A DNA stretch of 64,000 nt from Leucobacter viscericola (GTDB lineage: Bacteria; Actinomycetota; Actinomycetes; Actinomycetales; Microbacteriaceae): NCBI RefSeq assembly GCF_011299575.1, contig NZ_CP049863.1:1922001-1986000 (forward strand), read 5' to 3'. Positions 50,760-58,815 of the stretch are shown here, in pieces. The position numbers and the translations under genes are program-made. The notes beneath the pieces are model-generated. The model worked only from the letters and a program-made list of their open reading frames with translations. It did not search any database and was not told where the DNA came from. Positions within the stretch are counted from its first letter, which is position 1, and each line of letters begins with the position of its first letter.

Positions 50760-50779
50760 TTGATTACAGGTTTTTCGAA
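50760..50779 (-). promoter_or_regulatory. Conserved motif upstream of the module 2 adhesin
   Basis: The plus-strand sequence TTGATTACAGGTTTTTCGAA matches TTGATTACGTGATTTTCAA at 58732-58750. The motifs lie 72 and 68 bases upstream of the respective adhesin starts. It may be a promoter or operator; paralogy alone could also explain it. Confidence 0.4.
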
Positions 50780-50792
50780 ACGCGTAGAAAGA

Positions 50793-50808
50793 TCGGCGAG
50801 AGCGCCGA
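50793..50808 (-). terminator. Short hairpin directly after the module 2 sigma gene
   Basis: TCGGCG and CGCCGA pair around AGAG, starting two bases past the sigma stop codon. The minus strand continues TCTTTCT. It probably ends or attenuates sigma transcription before the adhesin. Confidence 0.6.
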
Positions 50809-50809
50809 A

Positions 50810-52201
50810 CTAGAGCCGATTGATCTCGGCGGTGGGGCGACCGTTCGCTCCACCCGATAGCTTGAATTTCCAGTTGTAGTCTTCGAGGCCAACGAACCGC
50901 TGACCGGGCACACACACCGCCGTTGCGCCGGTCACCGCGCACCCGGCCGAGGCCTGCAGGATCGTCTCACCCGCGGGTGCGTTGACCGTAACCGAGTAGG
51001 CGTCGGGTTGTGTGTCTGGGTCGAAGCGCACGTTCAGCAGCACGACCTGATTGCCGTTTTGCCAGTCAAGAGAACGGACCCCCGGCGGCAGATCTTCGCC
51101 GCCTCCGTTACCGCTGTTATCGGTGCCAGTGTTGCCGGAGTCACCGCTTGCGGTGTCCGGCTGGTTGCCGTCTGGCCGAGGGCCAGTGTCATTCGGATGC
51201 TTCTTCGGGCTGCCCGGAAGCGTCGTGGTTGCGTCGTCGCTGGCGGCGGGCTCCGTCGTCTGCGACGATGCCGCGCCCGATGAGGCTTCACCAGGGCCAT
51301 CGGTTTTCGGCGAGGATCCCTGCAACCCAACAATCACGATCGCACCCACCACAGCGGCGCCTGCCGCGGCAATCAACACTTTTGCTGTCTTTGTGGTGAG
51401 CCAGGATCCTCCGCCCACACCACCCTCGATCGCCGACGCGGGGGCCACATCCCACACAATCTCTCGCATAATCTCTGCGCCCGCGGCGACCACCACCAGG
51501 GTGGCGGCCGGCAACGAGATCGCCCGCATACGCTGAGCCATTGACGTGCACTTCGTGCACTCGTCAAGGTGCCCGGCAACTCGCTTGCCGCGTTTTGGCG
51601 GCACCACATTCAGCACGGACTGCGCCAGGTACATGCGCGGCAACTGCTCGCAACTGCTCGCCTCAGCGGTGGCCTCGAGTAGGTAGTTGAGCCGCAGAGA
51701 CTCCCGCGCCCGAAATGCCACAACCGCTGCTGCGTTGGGAGAGAGTTCGAGCCGAGCGCCGATTTCGCTCATCTTTTCGCCGTCAACCTCAGCGAGCCAC
51801 AGCACCTGCTGTTCTCGCTGCGGCAGAGCCCCAAAGGCTCGGGTTACCGCGTCTTCATCCCACGCGTCGGGAATCGTGGCCGGTTCTTCTTCGTCTGCGA
51901 TGAGACCGTCAACGAGCTCTGTGAACTCGCCGCTCATCAGCTCACGCTTTGCGATCCGGTTGGCGCGGGTGGCCTCGTTTCGAATACACACCCGCATGTA
52001 GCTCAGAAACGATTCGACCGTCGGGCCCGCACCGTGCCGAATGCGCGCAAGCACCGAGGTGAATGCCTCAGAAACAACATCTTCGCTCGCGACGGATGGG
52101 TGGGCGAATCGGCGAGCGTACCCAATGAGCATCGGTCGGAACCGCTCAAAGAGTTCGCAGAACTCCTCGTCTGAGACGGGTACAGAAACGTGTGGCGACA
52201 T
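50810..52201 (-). CDS. ECF sigma factor fused to zinc-finger, membrane segments and C-terminal domain (module 2)
   Basis: 463 residues. Sigma region 2 (EEFCELFERFRPMLIGYARRF, SEDVVSEAFTSVLARIRHG, FLSYMRVCIRNEA) and region 4 (LPQREQQVLWLAEVDGEKMSEIGARLELSPNAAAVVAFRARESL) are complete. The zinc finger has C-E-Q-L-P-R-M-Y-L then H-L-D-E-C-T-K-C. Two hydrophobic segments follow (ISLPAATLVVVAAGAEIM and VLIAAAGAAVVGAIVIVGL), then a Ser/Thr/Gly linker and a 95-residue beta domain (GVRSLDWQNGNQVVLLNVRFD, with the Cys pair in SAGCAVTGATAVCV). GAGAG six bases before the ATG. It precedes the module 2 adhesin, which is its likely target. Confidence 0.9.
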   Translation of the reverse strand: MSPHVSVPVSDEEFCELFERFRPMLIGYARRFAHPSVASEDVVSEAFTSVLARIRHGAGPTVESFLSYMRVCIRNEATRANRIAKRELMSGEFTELVDGLIADEEEPATIPDAWDEDAVTRAFGALPQREQQVLWLAEVDGEKMSEIGARLELSPNAAAVVAFRARESLRLNYLLEATAEASSCEQLPRMYLAQSVLNVVPPKRGKRVAGHLDECTKCTSMAQRMRAISLPAATLVVVAAGAEIMREIVWDVAPASAIEGGVGGGSWLTTKTAKVLIAAAGAAVVGAIVIVGLQGSSPKTDGPGEASSGAASSQTTEPAASDDATTTLPGSPKKHPNDTGPRPDGNQPDTASGDSGNTGTDNSGNGGGEDLPPGVRSLDWQNGNQVVLLNVRFDPDTQPDAYSVTVNAPAGETILQASAGCAVTGATAVCVPGQRFVGLEDYNWKFKLSGGANGRPTAEINRL

Positions 52202-52353
52202 AGTGATCTCTCGCCCGACGACACCAAACGGGGCTCAGTGCGCGGGTCAAACGTCGAACTAGATGCATCCGACGCTTCCCCTTGCTCTGCCGGACACGAG
52301 AGGCCAACACGGTGTTGTGCTGACCGGGCGATGGAAACCATCGCGTCGCAGCC

Positions 52354-52387
52354 ATAGTAGGCAGGAGGGATAACGCAGTACGTAGTG
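52354..52387 (-). promoter_or_regulatory. Putative promoter of the module 2 sigma gene
   Basis: On the minus strand CTGCCTACTATG (TACTAT at 52359-52354) lies about 150 bases upstream of the start, exactly as for the sigma gene at 58816-60213. CACTACGTACT (52387-52377) sits upstream of it. The implied leader of about 145 bases begins with the perfect hairpin GCGATGG-AAA-CCATCGC (52328-52344). Confidence 0.45.
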
Positions 52388-52465
52388 AGAGATCAAAAGA
52401 TAAGTAGTTTTGCCGCAGGAGTCGTAGTTTTGGAGGTTGTACCTACCGGCCCCGGCGAGCACTCA

Positions 52466-53305
52466 TTACGCCCCCGGAGGCGTCGCGCTCGTTGCGAACC
52501 CGACCGCGATCGTCTTCTCGTCATCGATCGTCGCGGGGTCGAAGAACACCGTCACGCTGTCGCCCATGCGCGGCAGGGTTGCACGCGGAAACTGGCCCTT
52601 CTTCGTGACCCAGCGGGTTTGGCCGGCAGGATCAACAAAACTCACCACAAAGGAGATCACCGGTTGGTTGTTGATCTCAAGCCCGGTCTCGGTCACAGTG
52701 CTCACCGTGCCTGGAACCTGGGTACCGCTCGCAAGAAGCTTTTCAGCCCGCTCCCTTTTCTTCGACACCTTGCCAACAAACACGAGCCGCGACACGAGCG
52801 CGATCACGGCCACCAGCACTATCGCGGCGGGAATCCAAAGGTTGGCGTAATACATGACCCACGCCATGATTCCCCACGGCTCCGAGCCACCAAAGGTCGT
52901 GTCGACCGCGTACCCGGTCTCGGTCGGTTTGGTCCAGTTCTGGCTATACATCCAGAACCCAACTGCCACACCCATCGCCGTGAAGAAGAACGGCCCGATC
53001 AGCGCCGGAGCACCGCGGAAACGACGTGCCGCCCGCGCGTACAGGCCGCCCAGAATGATGCCCCCGAAGAGACCCACAAAGAACGGCAGCGGCCAGTCCG
53101 CCGCATCAGCCGTGTCCCACTCGAACACACTGTTGAGCGACATCACCCGAAACTGATTCATGATGATGCCGAATCCCCACCCGGCCGAACCACCCGCAAC
53201 GGCGGTCAGGCCAGCGAAGATCACGGCAGCGAACAGGCTACCGCCCGATCCTCGCGCCTTCTCGGCTCGTTCTTGCGCAGCAATGATGGGGTTCTGCAGT
53301 GACAT
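52466..53305 (-). CDS. Four-helix membrane protein with DUF3592-like C-terminal domain
   Basis: 279 residues. Four hydrophobic segments (LFAAVIFAGLTAVAGGSAGWGFGIIM, PLPFFVGLFGGIILGGLYA, IGPFFFTAMGVAVGFWMYS, IWIP-type AAIVLVAVIALVSRLVFVG) precede a soluble domain (VPGTVSTVTETGLEINNQPVISFVVSFVDPAGQTRWVTKKGQFPR, then GDSVTVFFDPATIDDEKTI) that resembles DUF3592/NfeD-like OB folds. Function unknown. It lies 94 bases after the gene at 53400-53816, with which it is probably co-transcribed, inside the sigma/adhesin region. Confidence 0.75.
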   Translation of the reverse strand: MSLQNPIIAAQERAEKARGSGGSLFAAVIFAGLTAVAGGSAGWGFGIIMNQFRVMSLNSVFEWDTADAADWPLPFFVGLFGGIILGGLYARAARRFRGAPALIGPFFFTAMGVAVGFWMYSQNWTKPTETGYAVDTTFGGSEPWGIMAWVMYYANLWIPAAIVLVAVIALVSRLVFVGKVSKKRERAEKLLASGTQVPGTVSTVTETGLEINNQPVISFVVSFVDPAGQTRWVTKKGQFPRATLPRMGDSVTVFFDPATIDDEKTIAVGFATSATPPGA

Positions 53306-53399
53306 GGTGTTCTCGATCGGGTTGAAGCGGAGGGGGGGATCAACACGAAGGAGCGGAACCCCAGAGCAACCTGGGATCCCGCTCGGCTTCGCAGGTGTG

Positions 53400-53816
53400 T
53401 TAGGCGGCGGGACCCATATACAGGTAGCCCTGCGGCGCCTGCGCGTTTGGCATCACCAGCACGATGTCGGCGGCCCGCGGAATCTGCAGCTTCGAGACCA
53501 GCGTCTCAAGCTGAATCTGGCTCTCGTTACCGTCGTTCAGCACGAGGTGCAGCACCACAACCGGGTCGTGATTGACGAGCTTGCCGGTGTCTGCCACGGC
53601 AACGACACGCGCCGAGATGGTCGGCATACCCTGCGCCATCGCGGCGGCCGCGAGCTGCGCACCCTGTGCCGCCTGCACGGCGCCGTGAGCGTTGGCGAGG
53701 TTCTCGCTGCCCATCATCGCCTTCGCGATGCGGCCGGTGAAGCCCTTGCCCGAGGTGATCTTGTCGGCGGTTGCCATCGCCTCGTCACGGTCGGTGGATC
53801 GGGAAAATAGTCCCAT
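53400..53816 (-). CDS. Hypothetical 138-residue soluble protein
   Basis: No signal peptide or membrane segment. The N-terminal 60 residues are helical and Ala-rich (GSENLANAHGAVQAAQGAQLAAAAMAQG); the remainder is a small beta domain (ISARVVAVADTGKLVNHDPVVVLHLVLNDGNESQIQLETLVSKLQIPRAADIVLVMPNAQ), similar in outline to the soluble half of the next gene's product. AAGGAG six bases before the ATG gives a strong start. The pairing with the DUF3592-like membrane protein suggests a joint role at the membrane. Not recognised beyond that. Confidence 0.75.
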   Translation of the reverse strand: MGLFSRSTDRDEAMATADKITSGKGFTGRIAKAMMGSENLANAHGAVQAAQGAQLAAAAMAQGMPTISARVVAVADTGKLVNHDPVVVLHLVLNDGNESQIQLETLVSKLQIPRAADIVLVMPNAQAPQGYLYMGPAA

Positions 53817-53858
53817 GGTGTTCTCCTTTAAATTGGTGATTTTTTAAGCTTGAAGGGT

Positions 53859-56800
53859 TCACTCGGCGGTGCGGCGACGGCGAACCATCAGCACAGCTCC
53901 GATTGCAAGCACGAGGGTTGCGCCGCCCAGCAGGCCGAGCGTCGATCCCGAACCTGTGACAGCGAGCCACGAGAACTCGGTCGCCAGTACCTTGTCGGTG
54001 TCCGTCGAGGTGCAGGAGTCACTGTCCATGGGGCCATCGGTGCACTCGCCCGGAGCCTTGACGGTCGCCGTGTTCACGACCTTGTCGCCGCCCTTCGCCG
54101 AGGCAGCGACCTTCACGGTCACCTTCACGGTCTTCGAGGCGCCAGGCTCCAGGGTTCCGATCTGCCAGGTCACCGCAGTGCGGTCGGCCGACAGCGCTCC
54201 CCCATCGCTTGCCGAAACGAACTCGACGTTCTTCGGCAGGTTGTCGGTGGCAACGGCGTTCTTGACCGAACTCTTTGTTGAAGAGTTGCCGATCGTCACG
54301 TCGTAGGTGAGGGTGTCACCCGCGCGCACCTCGCTGCGGTGGTCGTTCTTCGAGACCCAGAGGCCTGCGGGGGTGCGGTCGATGTCGGTGGACGAGCACT
54401 CGTCACCCGGCATTTTCGGGTCATCGGTGCAGGTGCCGTCACTGGTCACGGTTGCCGTATTGACGATCTTCGTGTCGCCCGGCAGGCCCTTGTTGACGAC
54501 CACGGTCACCACGATCGTGCGCACCTCACCCGGCTTCATATCGCCCAGCGACCACTCGAAACCGCGCGGGTTGTCGAAGGTGACCGTGCCCGGAATTGAC
54601 GACTTCACGAACGTGACGTTGTCGGGCAGCGCGTCGCGCACCACGACCTTCGGCGCAATGAGCTTGGTGTAGTTCGTCACAACGAGCTTGTAGTTCAGCG
54701 TCTCGCCCGGCTTGACGAGCGTGCGCCCGTCGTCTTTCACGATCTTGACGCGGCCGACCTCTGGTGGAACCGGGCCCTTATCAAGCACATACCCGGCGTC
54801 GATCGTGCGATTGATAAACGGAGCCTCAACCCCATCACTCGCAACCGAGGGTGTCACGTTTGCCTCACCCTTGCCCAGGTGGATCACCGCGGTGCGACCG
54901 GTCTTCGCGTCAGCATCGGAGTCGACCTTCGAGTCACTGCCAGCCAGCGCCTTCGTGCGGGTGTACCCCTTCACGTCACCGAACTCGACGGTGTAGTCAC
55001 CGGCGGCAAGGTTGTCGAAGTGGTAGTACCCGTTCTTGTCGGTGGTGGTGCGGCTGAGCTCGGTTCCATCGGCTCCATAGAGGATCACCGAGACTCCCGA
55101 AATCGGCTTCTCTCCCTTGTCTTGAATGCCGTTGTTGTTGGCATCAATCCAGGTGTAGTCACCGATTGCGAAGGTGTCGGTGTAGGGGGTCGGGATCAGC
55201 ACGTAGCCGGCGTCGATCGTGCGGTTGATAAACGGAGCCTCAACCCCGTCACTCGCGACCGACGGTGTCACATTGGCTTCGCCTTCACCGAGGTGGATCA
55301 CGGCCGTGCGGCCGGTCGTCACATCGGCGTCGGAATCGACCGTTGAGTCGTCACCCGCCAGTGCTGTCGTGCGGGTGTACCCGTCGACCGCCCCAAACTC
55401 GACCGTGTAGTCGCCGGCTGAGAGGTTGTCGAAGTGGTAGTACCCGTTCTTGTCGGTTGTCGTGCGGCTGACCTCAGTGCCGTCTGATCCGAAGAGGATC
55501 ACCGTCACGCCCGAGATTGCCTTCTCGCCCGCATCCTGAATGCCGTTGCTGTTCGCGTCGACCCAGGTGTAGTCGCCGATCGCATACGTTGTTTCTGCGA
55601 CCGCGTACCACGGATCCTCATCGCTCACCTTGGTGCCCGACTTCTCGCCAGTACCTGTAACCGAAGCATTGTCGCCGTGGGTCTTGCCCGACTTCAGCGC
55701 AGGTACCGTGCCGGTGCAGTCAAAGCTGTCGCCAACCTTGAACGTGCCCTTCCAGGTGACACCCGTGGCGGGACCGCCAAGCTTCGAGAAGTCACAGCTC
55801 AAGCCCGTCATCGCAGGGCCATCGAGTGTTGCATCGCTGACCGTCACATCACGCAGATCCTCAACACCATTATTGGTGATGGTCATCGTGATCGGAGTCG
55901 TCTTACCAACCGCAACCGTCTTACCGGGAGCGGTGTCGAAGTCGCCAGCGGGGTACCCGTCGGCCGTCGACCACTTCTCGATGTGGATCGCGGGCTCTGT
56001 GGGCTCAGCCATCTGATCCACAACCCACGGCGCCTCAGCCGCGAGCATCGGAGAGCCGTCAGCAGCCTGCACCGAGTCGAGCGCGATGCGGTTCCAGGTC
56101 CGTTCTCCGCCGAGGATCGGCGAACCGTCAGCCAGTGTGGTCGGTGTTGCCATCGTCCACTCGGCGTTCACGAACTCGCCGCCCTTGAACACCCGATCAC
56201 CGAAGTCGAAGCGGATCGAGCGGATCGCCGACCAGTCGGTCACCTCTGCAGCTGTCTGCCACGAGGTGTCTTGAGCTCCACCGCAGTAGAACGGTGCCGA
56301 GTGATTGTCGGAGTTGTCCATTTCGGGCCGGCACGGGTCGGTCTTTGTCGAGTAGGTCACCTCGGTCGAGGGATCACTCACCGTGATCGGCCCCGTCATG
56401 GTCGGGATCCACTCGTTGCCCAGGCCCGGAGGGTTCTGCGCGTAGCGACCGTTGGTCACACCGTGGTTGTTCGGGTACGGCAGCAGGTCGTAGGCGACCA
56501 GGTTCTTGAGATCGCGGTTGCCATAGTTACCCATCTTCACGGAGTACGAGACCGTACCGCCGGGGGTCGAGGTGCCGACCTGATCAGACTGGCCGGGCAC
56601 CTCGGCAGAGTCGAACCACTTGCCGTTGTCCTTGTCGCCGGTCACGTGCTTTTCGATCCACGTTGCCGCGGTGTCGGCGACGGTGAAAGAACCGCCATTG
56701 CGCGCCGCTTTCTCGGTGGTGTCACCGTCACCATCGGTGTCAAAAACGTCCCAGACCCAGCCGTACGGGCCACCGGGGATGCGCACATCTCGGTCAAATG

Positions 56801-58664
56801 CCTGAACGAGGTTGCCTCGATAGTCTGCCTGGGTGGCGCTACCGGTGTAGGTGCCCGAGGCGGCACCCGGGTTCACAACCGTCTCGTACTGGTACTTGCA
56901 GTTCGCACCGTAGAGCGGGATCAAGATTCCCTTTGTTCCGCTGTAGGTCCAACGTACTGTGGTGGCGCGGGGCCCATCCACGAAGGGTGTGCCGTGCTGG
57001 CTGTTCCAGCCGTCGAGCACCTCTTCGGTGTACTCACTCGCGGCAGGACAGTAAGCGGGGTTGTTGGCGGCATCCCTGAAGGTTGCGGGCACAAAGGTCA
57101 GCTGGTTTGGAATGTCGTCATATACAACCGGCATCCACGGCGTCACCCCGTTGCTGTTGCCAAGTTCCAGGGTCCAGGTCATCGTGCCGCCGGGGCCAAC
57201 GGGAGTCTGCGGGGTGCTCTTTCCGATTGCGGGATCGGGAGTCGGCACGAGAGACGTTTGAACGCTTGCACACTGAGTCTGTTTGTCGTCGGCGCCAACA
57301 GTCTCAATGGTTGCGCAGTTCGTAACCACAGTGTTGTCACCCATGACATCCCAGTCAGCGATCGATCGGATGACCCCTTCAACGTGTCCGTTGACGGGCA
57401 CATTCTTGAAGAAGAAGTTCACCTGGGTCACTCGCGGAGCACCAGTCGGAACGTCAACACCGGCAAGCCCAAAATCTAAGGGGCCGCTAGAGGTGCCATC
57501 GGCATAGAGGAATTCAACAGTGCTGCCCGGGCGCGCGCCATCTTTGTAGTAGCCCCATTCGGCTCTCTGCACCACAACACCCGCGGGAATCGGATCCTTA
57601 ATATTGATATCCACGGCGACGTTACCGAAGTTGTCGGCCTGAATATCGAAGTGCTGGCTGACGTCTGCGATAAACGAGGTTCCAGTCTTCTGAGCGTTCG
57701 TTTTATAGATCGTCGGAATGTCGCGAATGTCGACGGGAGACTGGGCCGTGACGGTCTCGGGTACATTACTCACGTTCTGTGTACCGGTCAGCGAGACGTG
57801 GTTAATGATCGTCGTGTCCATCGCGGAATCCGGGAAAGTCACCGCGACGTTGACGTAGTCATCACCCTCGATGTAGCTGGGGTGCCAGGTAACCGTGTGG
57901 GTCGCCGCGTCGTACACGCCACCCTTAGTGGACGCAACATACGTTGCCTCTGGGGGAAGCTGATCCACGAGTGTGATGTCGTGGTAACCGATGGCACCGT
58001 GCAGAGACGCAGGATCGAGGTCGGTGACACCGTAGTTCACCGTGTACCAGTAGACCTCGTTTGGCTTAGTCTGCGCGGCTCCGCCCTTTTGCACCACAAG
58101 CTCGCTCGCCGCTTTCAGGTCGATGGTCGCTTCGCGCGTCACATCGGGTAGGCCCGGCTGCGACACCGTCATAACCGTAGTCTGGTCACCCGGAGCAGTG
58201 AAGTAGTTCTTCGTGGGCCACGAAACCGTAAGCTGCGACACAAGCCCCGGCTGCGTTGCCGAGTACACCACGTCGATCGTGCCGTCGTCATTCATTGCGA
58301 CCGAGGTCACTCCGGGCGGGTACGGCGTATTGACAATACCCTTCGCTCCGGCAGTCACACCGGCCGGCTTGCTGAAGTGCAGCGTCACGTTGGTGCACTG
58401 CGCCGGATCCGAGCAGCTCAGCTGCGCCTCGTATACGAGCGTGTCACCCGAGTAGACCGTGGCATTCTTAGGCGCGAGGGCCGTGTTGAGCATGCCCTCG
58501 TTGCCCTCAAGAAGTCCACCGCCACCCGGAGCAGCAAAGGCAGCGTGACCCGGCCCGCTCAGGGCCAGCACTGACAGCATGACGGTCAGGAGCAGCGCGA
58601 AAACGGACTGAATGGTCAGCTTCTTTCCGCGCTTCAAATTTCGAACGGTGGGGGTGGTATTCAC
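53859..58664 (-). CDS. Sortase-anchored DUF11/SdrD B-type adhesin (module 3)
   Basis: 1601 residues, closely related to the module 2 adhesin. Order: signal peptide (SVFALLLTVMLSVLALSGPGHAAFA); DUF11-like segments; Cys-containing central region (DPCRPEMDNSDNHSAPFYC); two SdrD B-like domains in tandem (about 1024-1157 and 1164-1294) where the paralog has one; two DUF11 domains to about 1545; LAVTG at about 1564, a hydrophobic helix and RRRRTAE. The start is GTG with GGAAAG upstream. It follows the sigma gene at 58816-60213 by 151 bases, and a two-gene membrane pair lies downstream. The likely role is adhesion or surface structure. Confidence 0.9.
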   Translation of the reverse strand: MNTTPTVRNLKRGKKLTIQSVFALLLTVMLSVLALSGPGHAAFAAPGGGGLLEGNEGMLNTALAPKNATVYSGDTLVYEAQLSCSDPAQCTNVTLHFSKPAGVTAGAKGIVNTPYPPGVTSVAMNDDGTIDVVYSATQPGLVSQLTVSWPTKNYFTAPGDQTTVMTVSQPGLPDVTREATIDLKAASELVVQKGGAAQTKPNEVYWYTVNYGVTDLDPASLHGAIGYHDITLVDQLPPEATYVASTKGGVYDAATHTVTWHPSYIEGDDYVNVAVTFPDSAMDTTIINHVSLTGTQNVSNVPETVTAQSPVDIRDIPTIYKTNAQKTGTSFIADVSQHFDIQADNFGNVAVDINIKDPIPAGVVVQRAEWGYYKDGARPGSTVEFLYADGTSSGPLDFGLAGVDVPTGAPRVTQVNFFFKNVPVNGHVEGVIRSIADWDVMGDNTVVTNCATIETVGADDKQTQCASVQTSLVPTPDPAIGKSTPQTPVGPGGTMTWTLELGNSNGVTPWMPVVYDDIPNQLTFVPATFRDAANNPAYCPAASEYTEEVLDGWNSQHGTPFVDGPRATTVRWTYSGTKGILIPLYGANCKYQYETVVNPGAASGTYTGSATQADYRGNLVQAFDRDVRIPGGPYGWVWDVFDTDGDGDTTEKAARNGGSFTVADTAATWIEKHVTGDKDNGKWFDSAEVPGQSDQVGTSTPGGTVSYSVKMGNYGNRDLKNLVAYDLLPYPNNHGVTNGRYAQNPPGLGNEWIPTMTGPITVSDPSTEVTYSTKTDPCRPEMDNSDNHSAPFYCGGAQDTSWQTAAEVTDWSAIRSIRFDFGDRVFKGGEFVNAEWTMATPTTLADGSPILGGERTWNRIALDSVQAADGSPMLAAEAPWVVDQMAEPTEPAIHIEKWSTADGYPAGDFDTAPGKTVAVGKTTPITMTITNNGVEDLRDVTVSDATLDGPAMTGLSCDFSKLGGPATGVTWKGTFKVGDSFDCTGTVPALKSGKTHGDNASVTGTGEKSGTKVSDEDPWYAVAETTYAIGDYTWVDANSNGIQDAGEKAISGVTVILFGSDGTEVSRTTTDKNGYYHFDNLSAGDYTVEFGAVDGYTRTTALAGDDSTVDSDADVTTGRTAVIHLGEGEANVTPSVASDGVEAPFINRTIDAGYVLIPTPYTDTFAIGDYTWIDANNNGIQDKGEKPISGVSVILYGADGTELSRTTTDKNGYYHFDNLAAGDYTVEFGDVKGYTRTKALAGSDSKVDSDADAKTGRTAVIHLGKGEANVTPSVASDGVEAPFINRTIDAGYVLDKGPVPPEVGRVKIVKDDGRTLVKPGETLNYKLVVTNYTKLIAPKVVVRDALPDNVTFVKSSIPGTVTFDNPRGFEWSLGDMKPGEVRTIVVTVVVNKGLPGDTKIVNTATVTSDGTCTDDPKMPGDECSSTDIDRTPAGLWVSKNDHRSEVRAGDTLTYDVTIGNSSTKSSVKNAVATDNLPKNVEFVSASDGGALSADRTAVTWQIGTLEPGASKTVKVTVKVAASAKGGDKVVNTATVKAPGECTDGPMDSDSCTSTDTDKVLATEFSWLAVTGSGSTLGLLGGATLVLAIGAVLMVRRRRTAE
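54781..55608 (-). repeat. 414-bp tandem duplication of the SdrD B domain
   Basis: Two highly similar units with a 414-base period (138 codons). Each reads IGDYTWVDAN, GYYHFDNL, AGDYTVEFG, VDSDAD and APFINRTIDAGYV. The boundary is seen from the repeated GGCGTCGATCGTGCG at 54795 and 55209. The paralog at 46330-50688 has a single unit, so copy number has changed by recombination. Confidence 0.88.
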
Positions 58665-58711
58665 GGTTTCACTTTCCTTGCTCTGCCTCAGGCAGATGAG
58701 TGGCTCATAGG

Positions 58712-58771
58712 GAAGAGAGCGCTATTGATCGTTGATTACGTGATTTTCAAAATTGATGTTTCATCAATTTT
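58712..58771 (-). promoter_or_regulatory. Motif cluster upstream of the module 3 adhesin
   Basis: Three elements lie here. GAAGAG-N4-CTATTGATC (58712-58730) matches 35318-35336 upstream of adhesin B. TTGATTACGTGATTTTCAA (58732-58750) matches 50760-50779 upstream of the module 2 adhesin. A perfect AT-rich inverted repeat, AAAATTGATG-TTT-CATCAATTTT (58749-58771), adjoins them. The cluster lies 48-107 bases before the adhesin start. Confidence 0.5.
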
Positions 58772-58786
58772 TGAGTCGTTGAAGAG

Positions 58787-58802
58787 AGCGCCGAAGGGCG
58801 CT
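58787..58802 (-). terminator. Short hairpin directly after the module 3 sigma gene
   Basis: AGCGCC and GGCGCT pair around GAAG, 14 bases past the sigma stop codon, the same layout as at 50793-50808. The minus strand continues CTCTTC. Confidence 0.55.
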
Positions 58803-58815
58803 GCTCGAGCCAGAA

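Noticed and set aside
52385..53302. Plus-strand frame of 305 codons opposite the DUF3592-like gene
   Set aside because: His/Arg/Pro-rich with no domain; the minus strand encodes a coherent four-helix protein.
55677..57479. Long plus-strand open frame (about 600 codons) opposite the module 3 adhesin
   Set aside because: Same reasons: the shadow of a repeat-rich coding strand, mirrored in the paralog.
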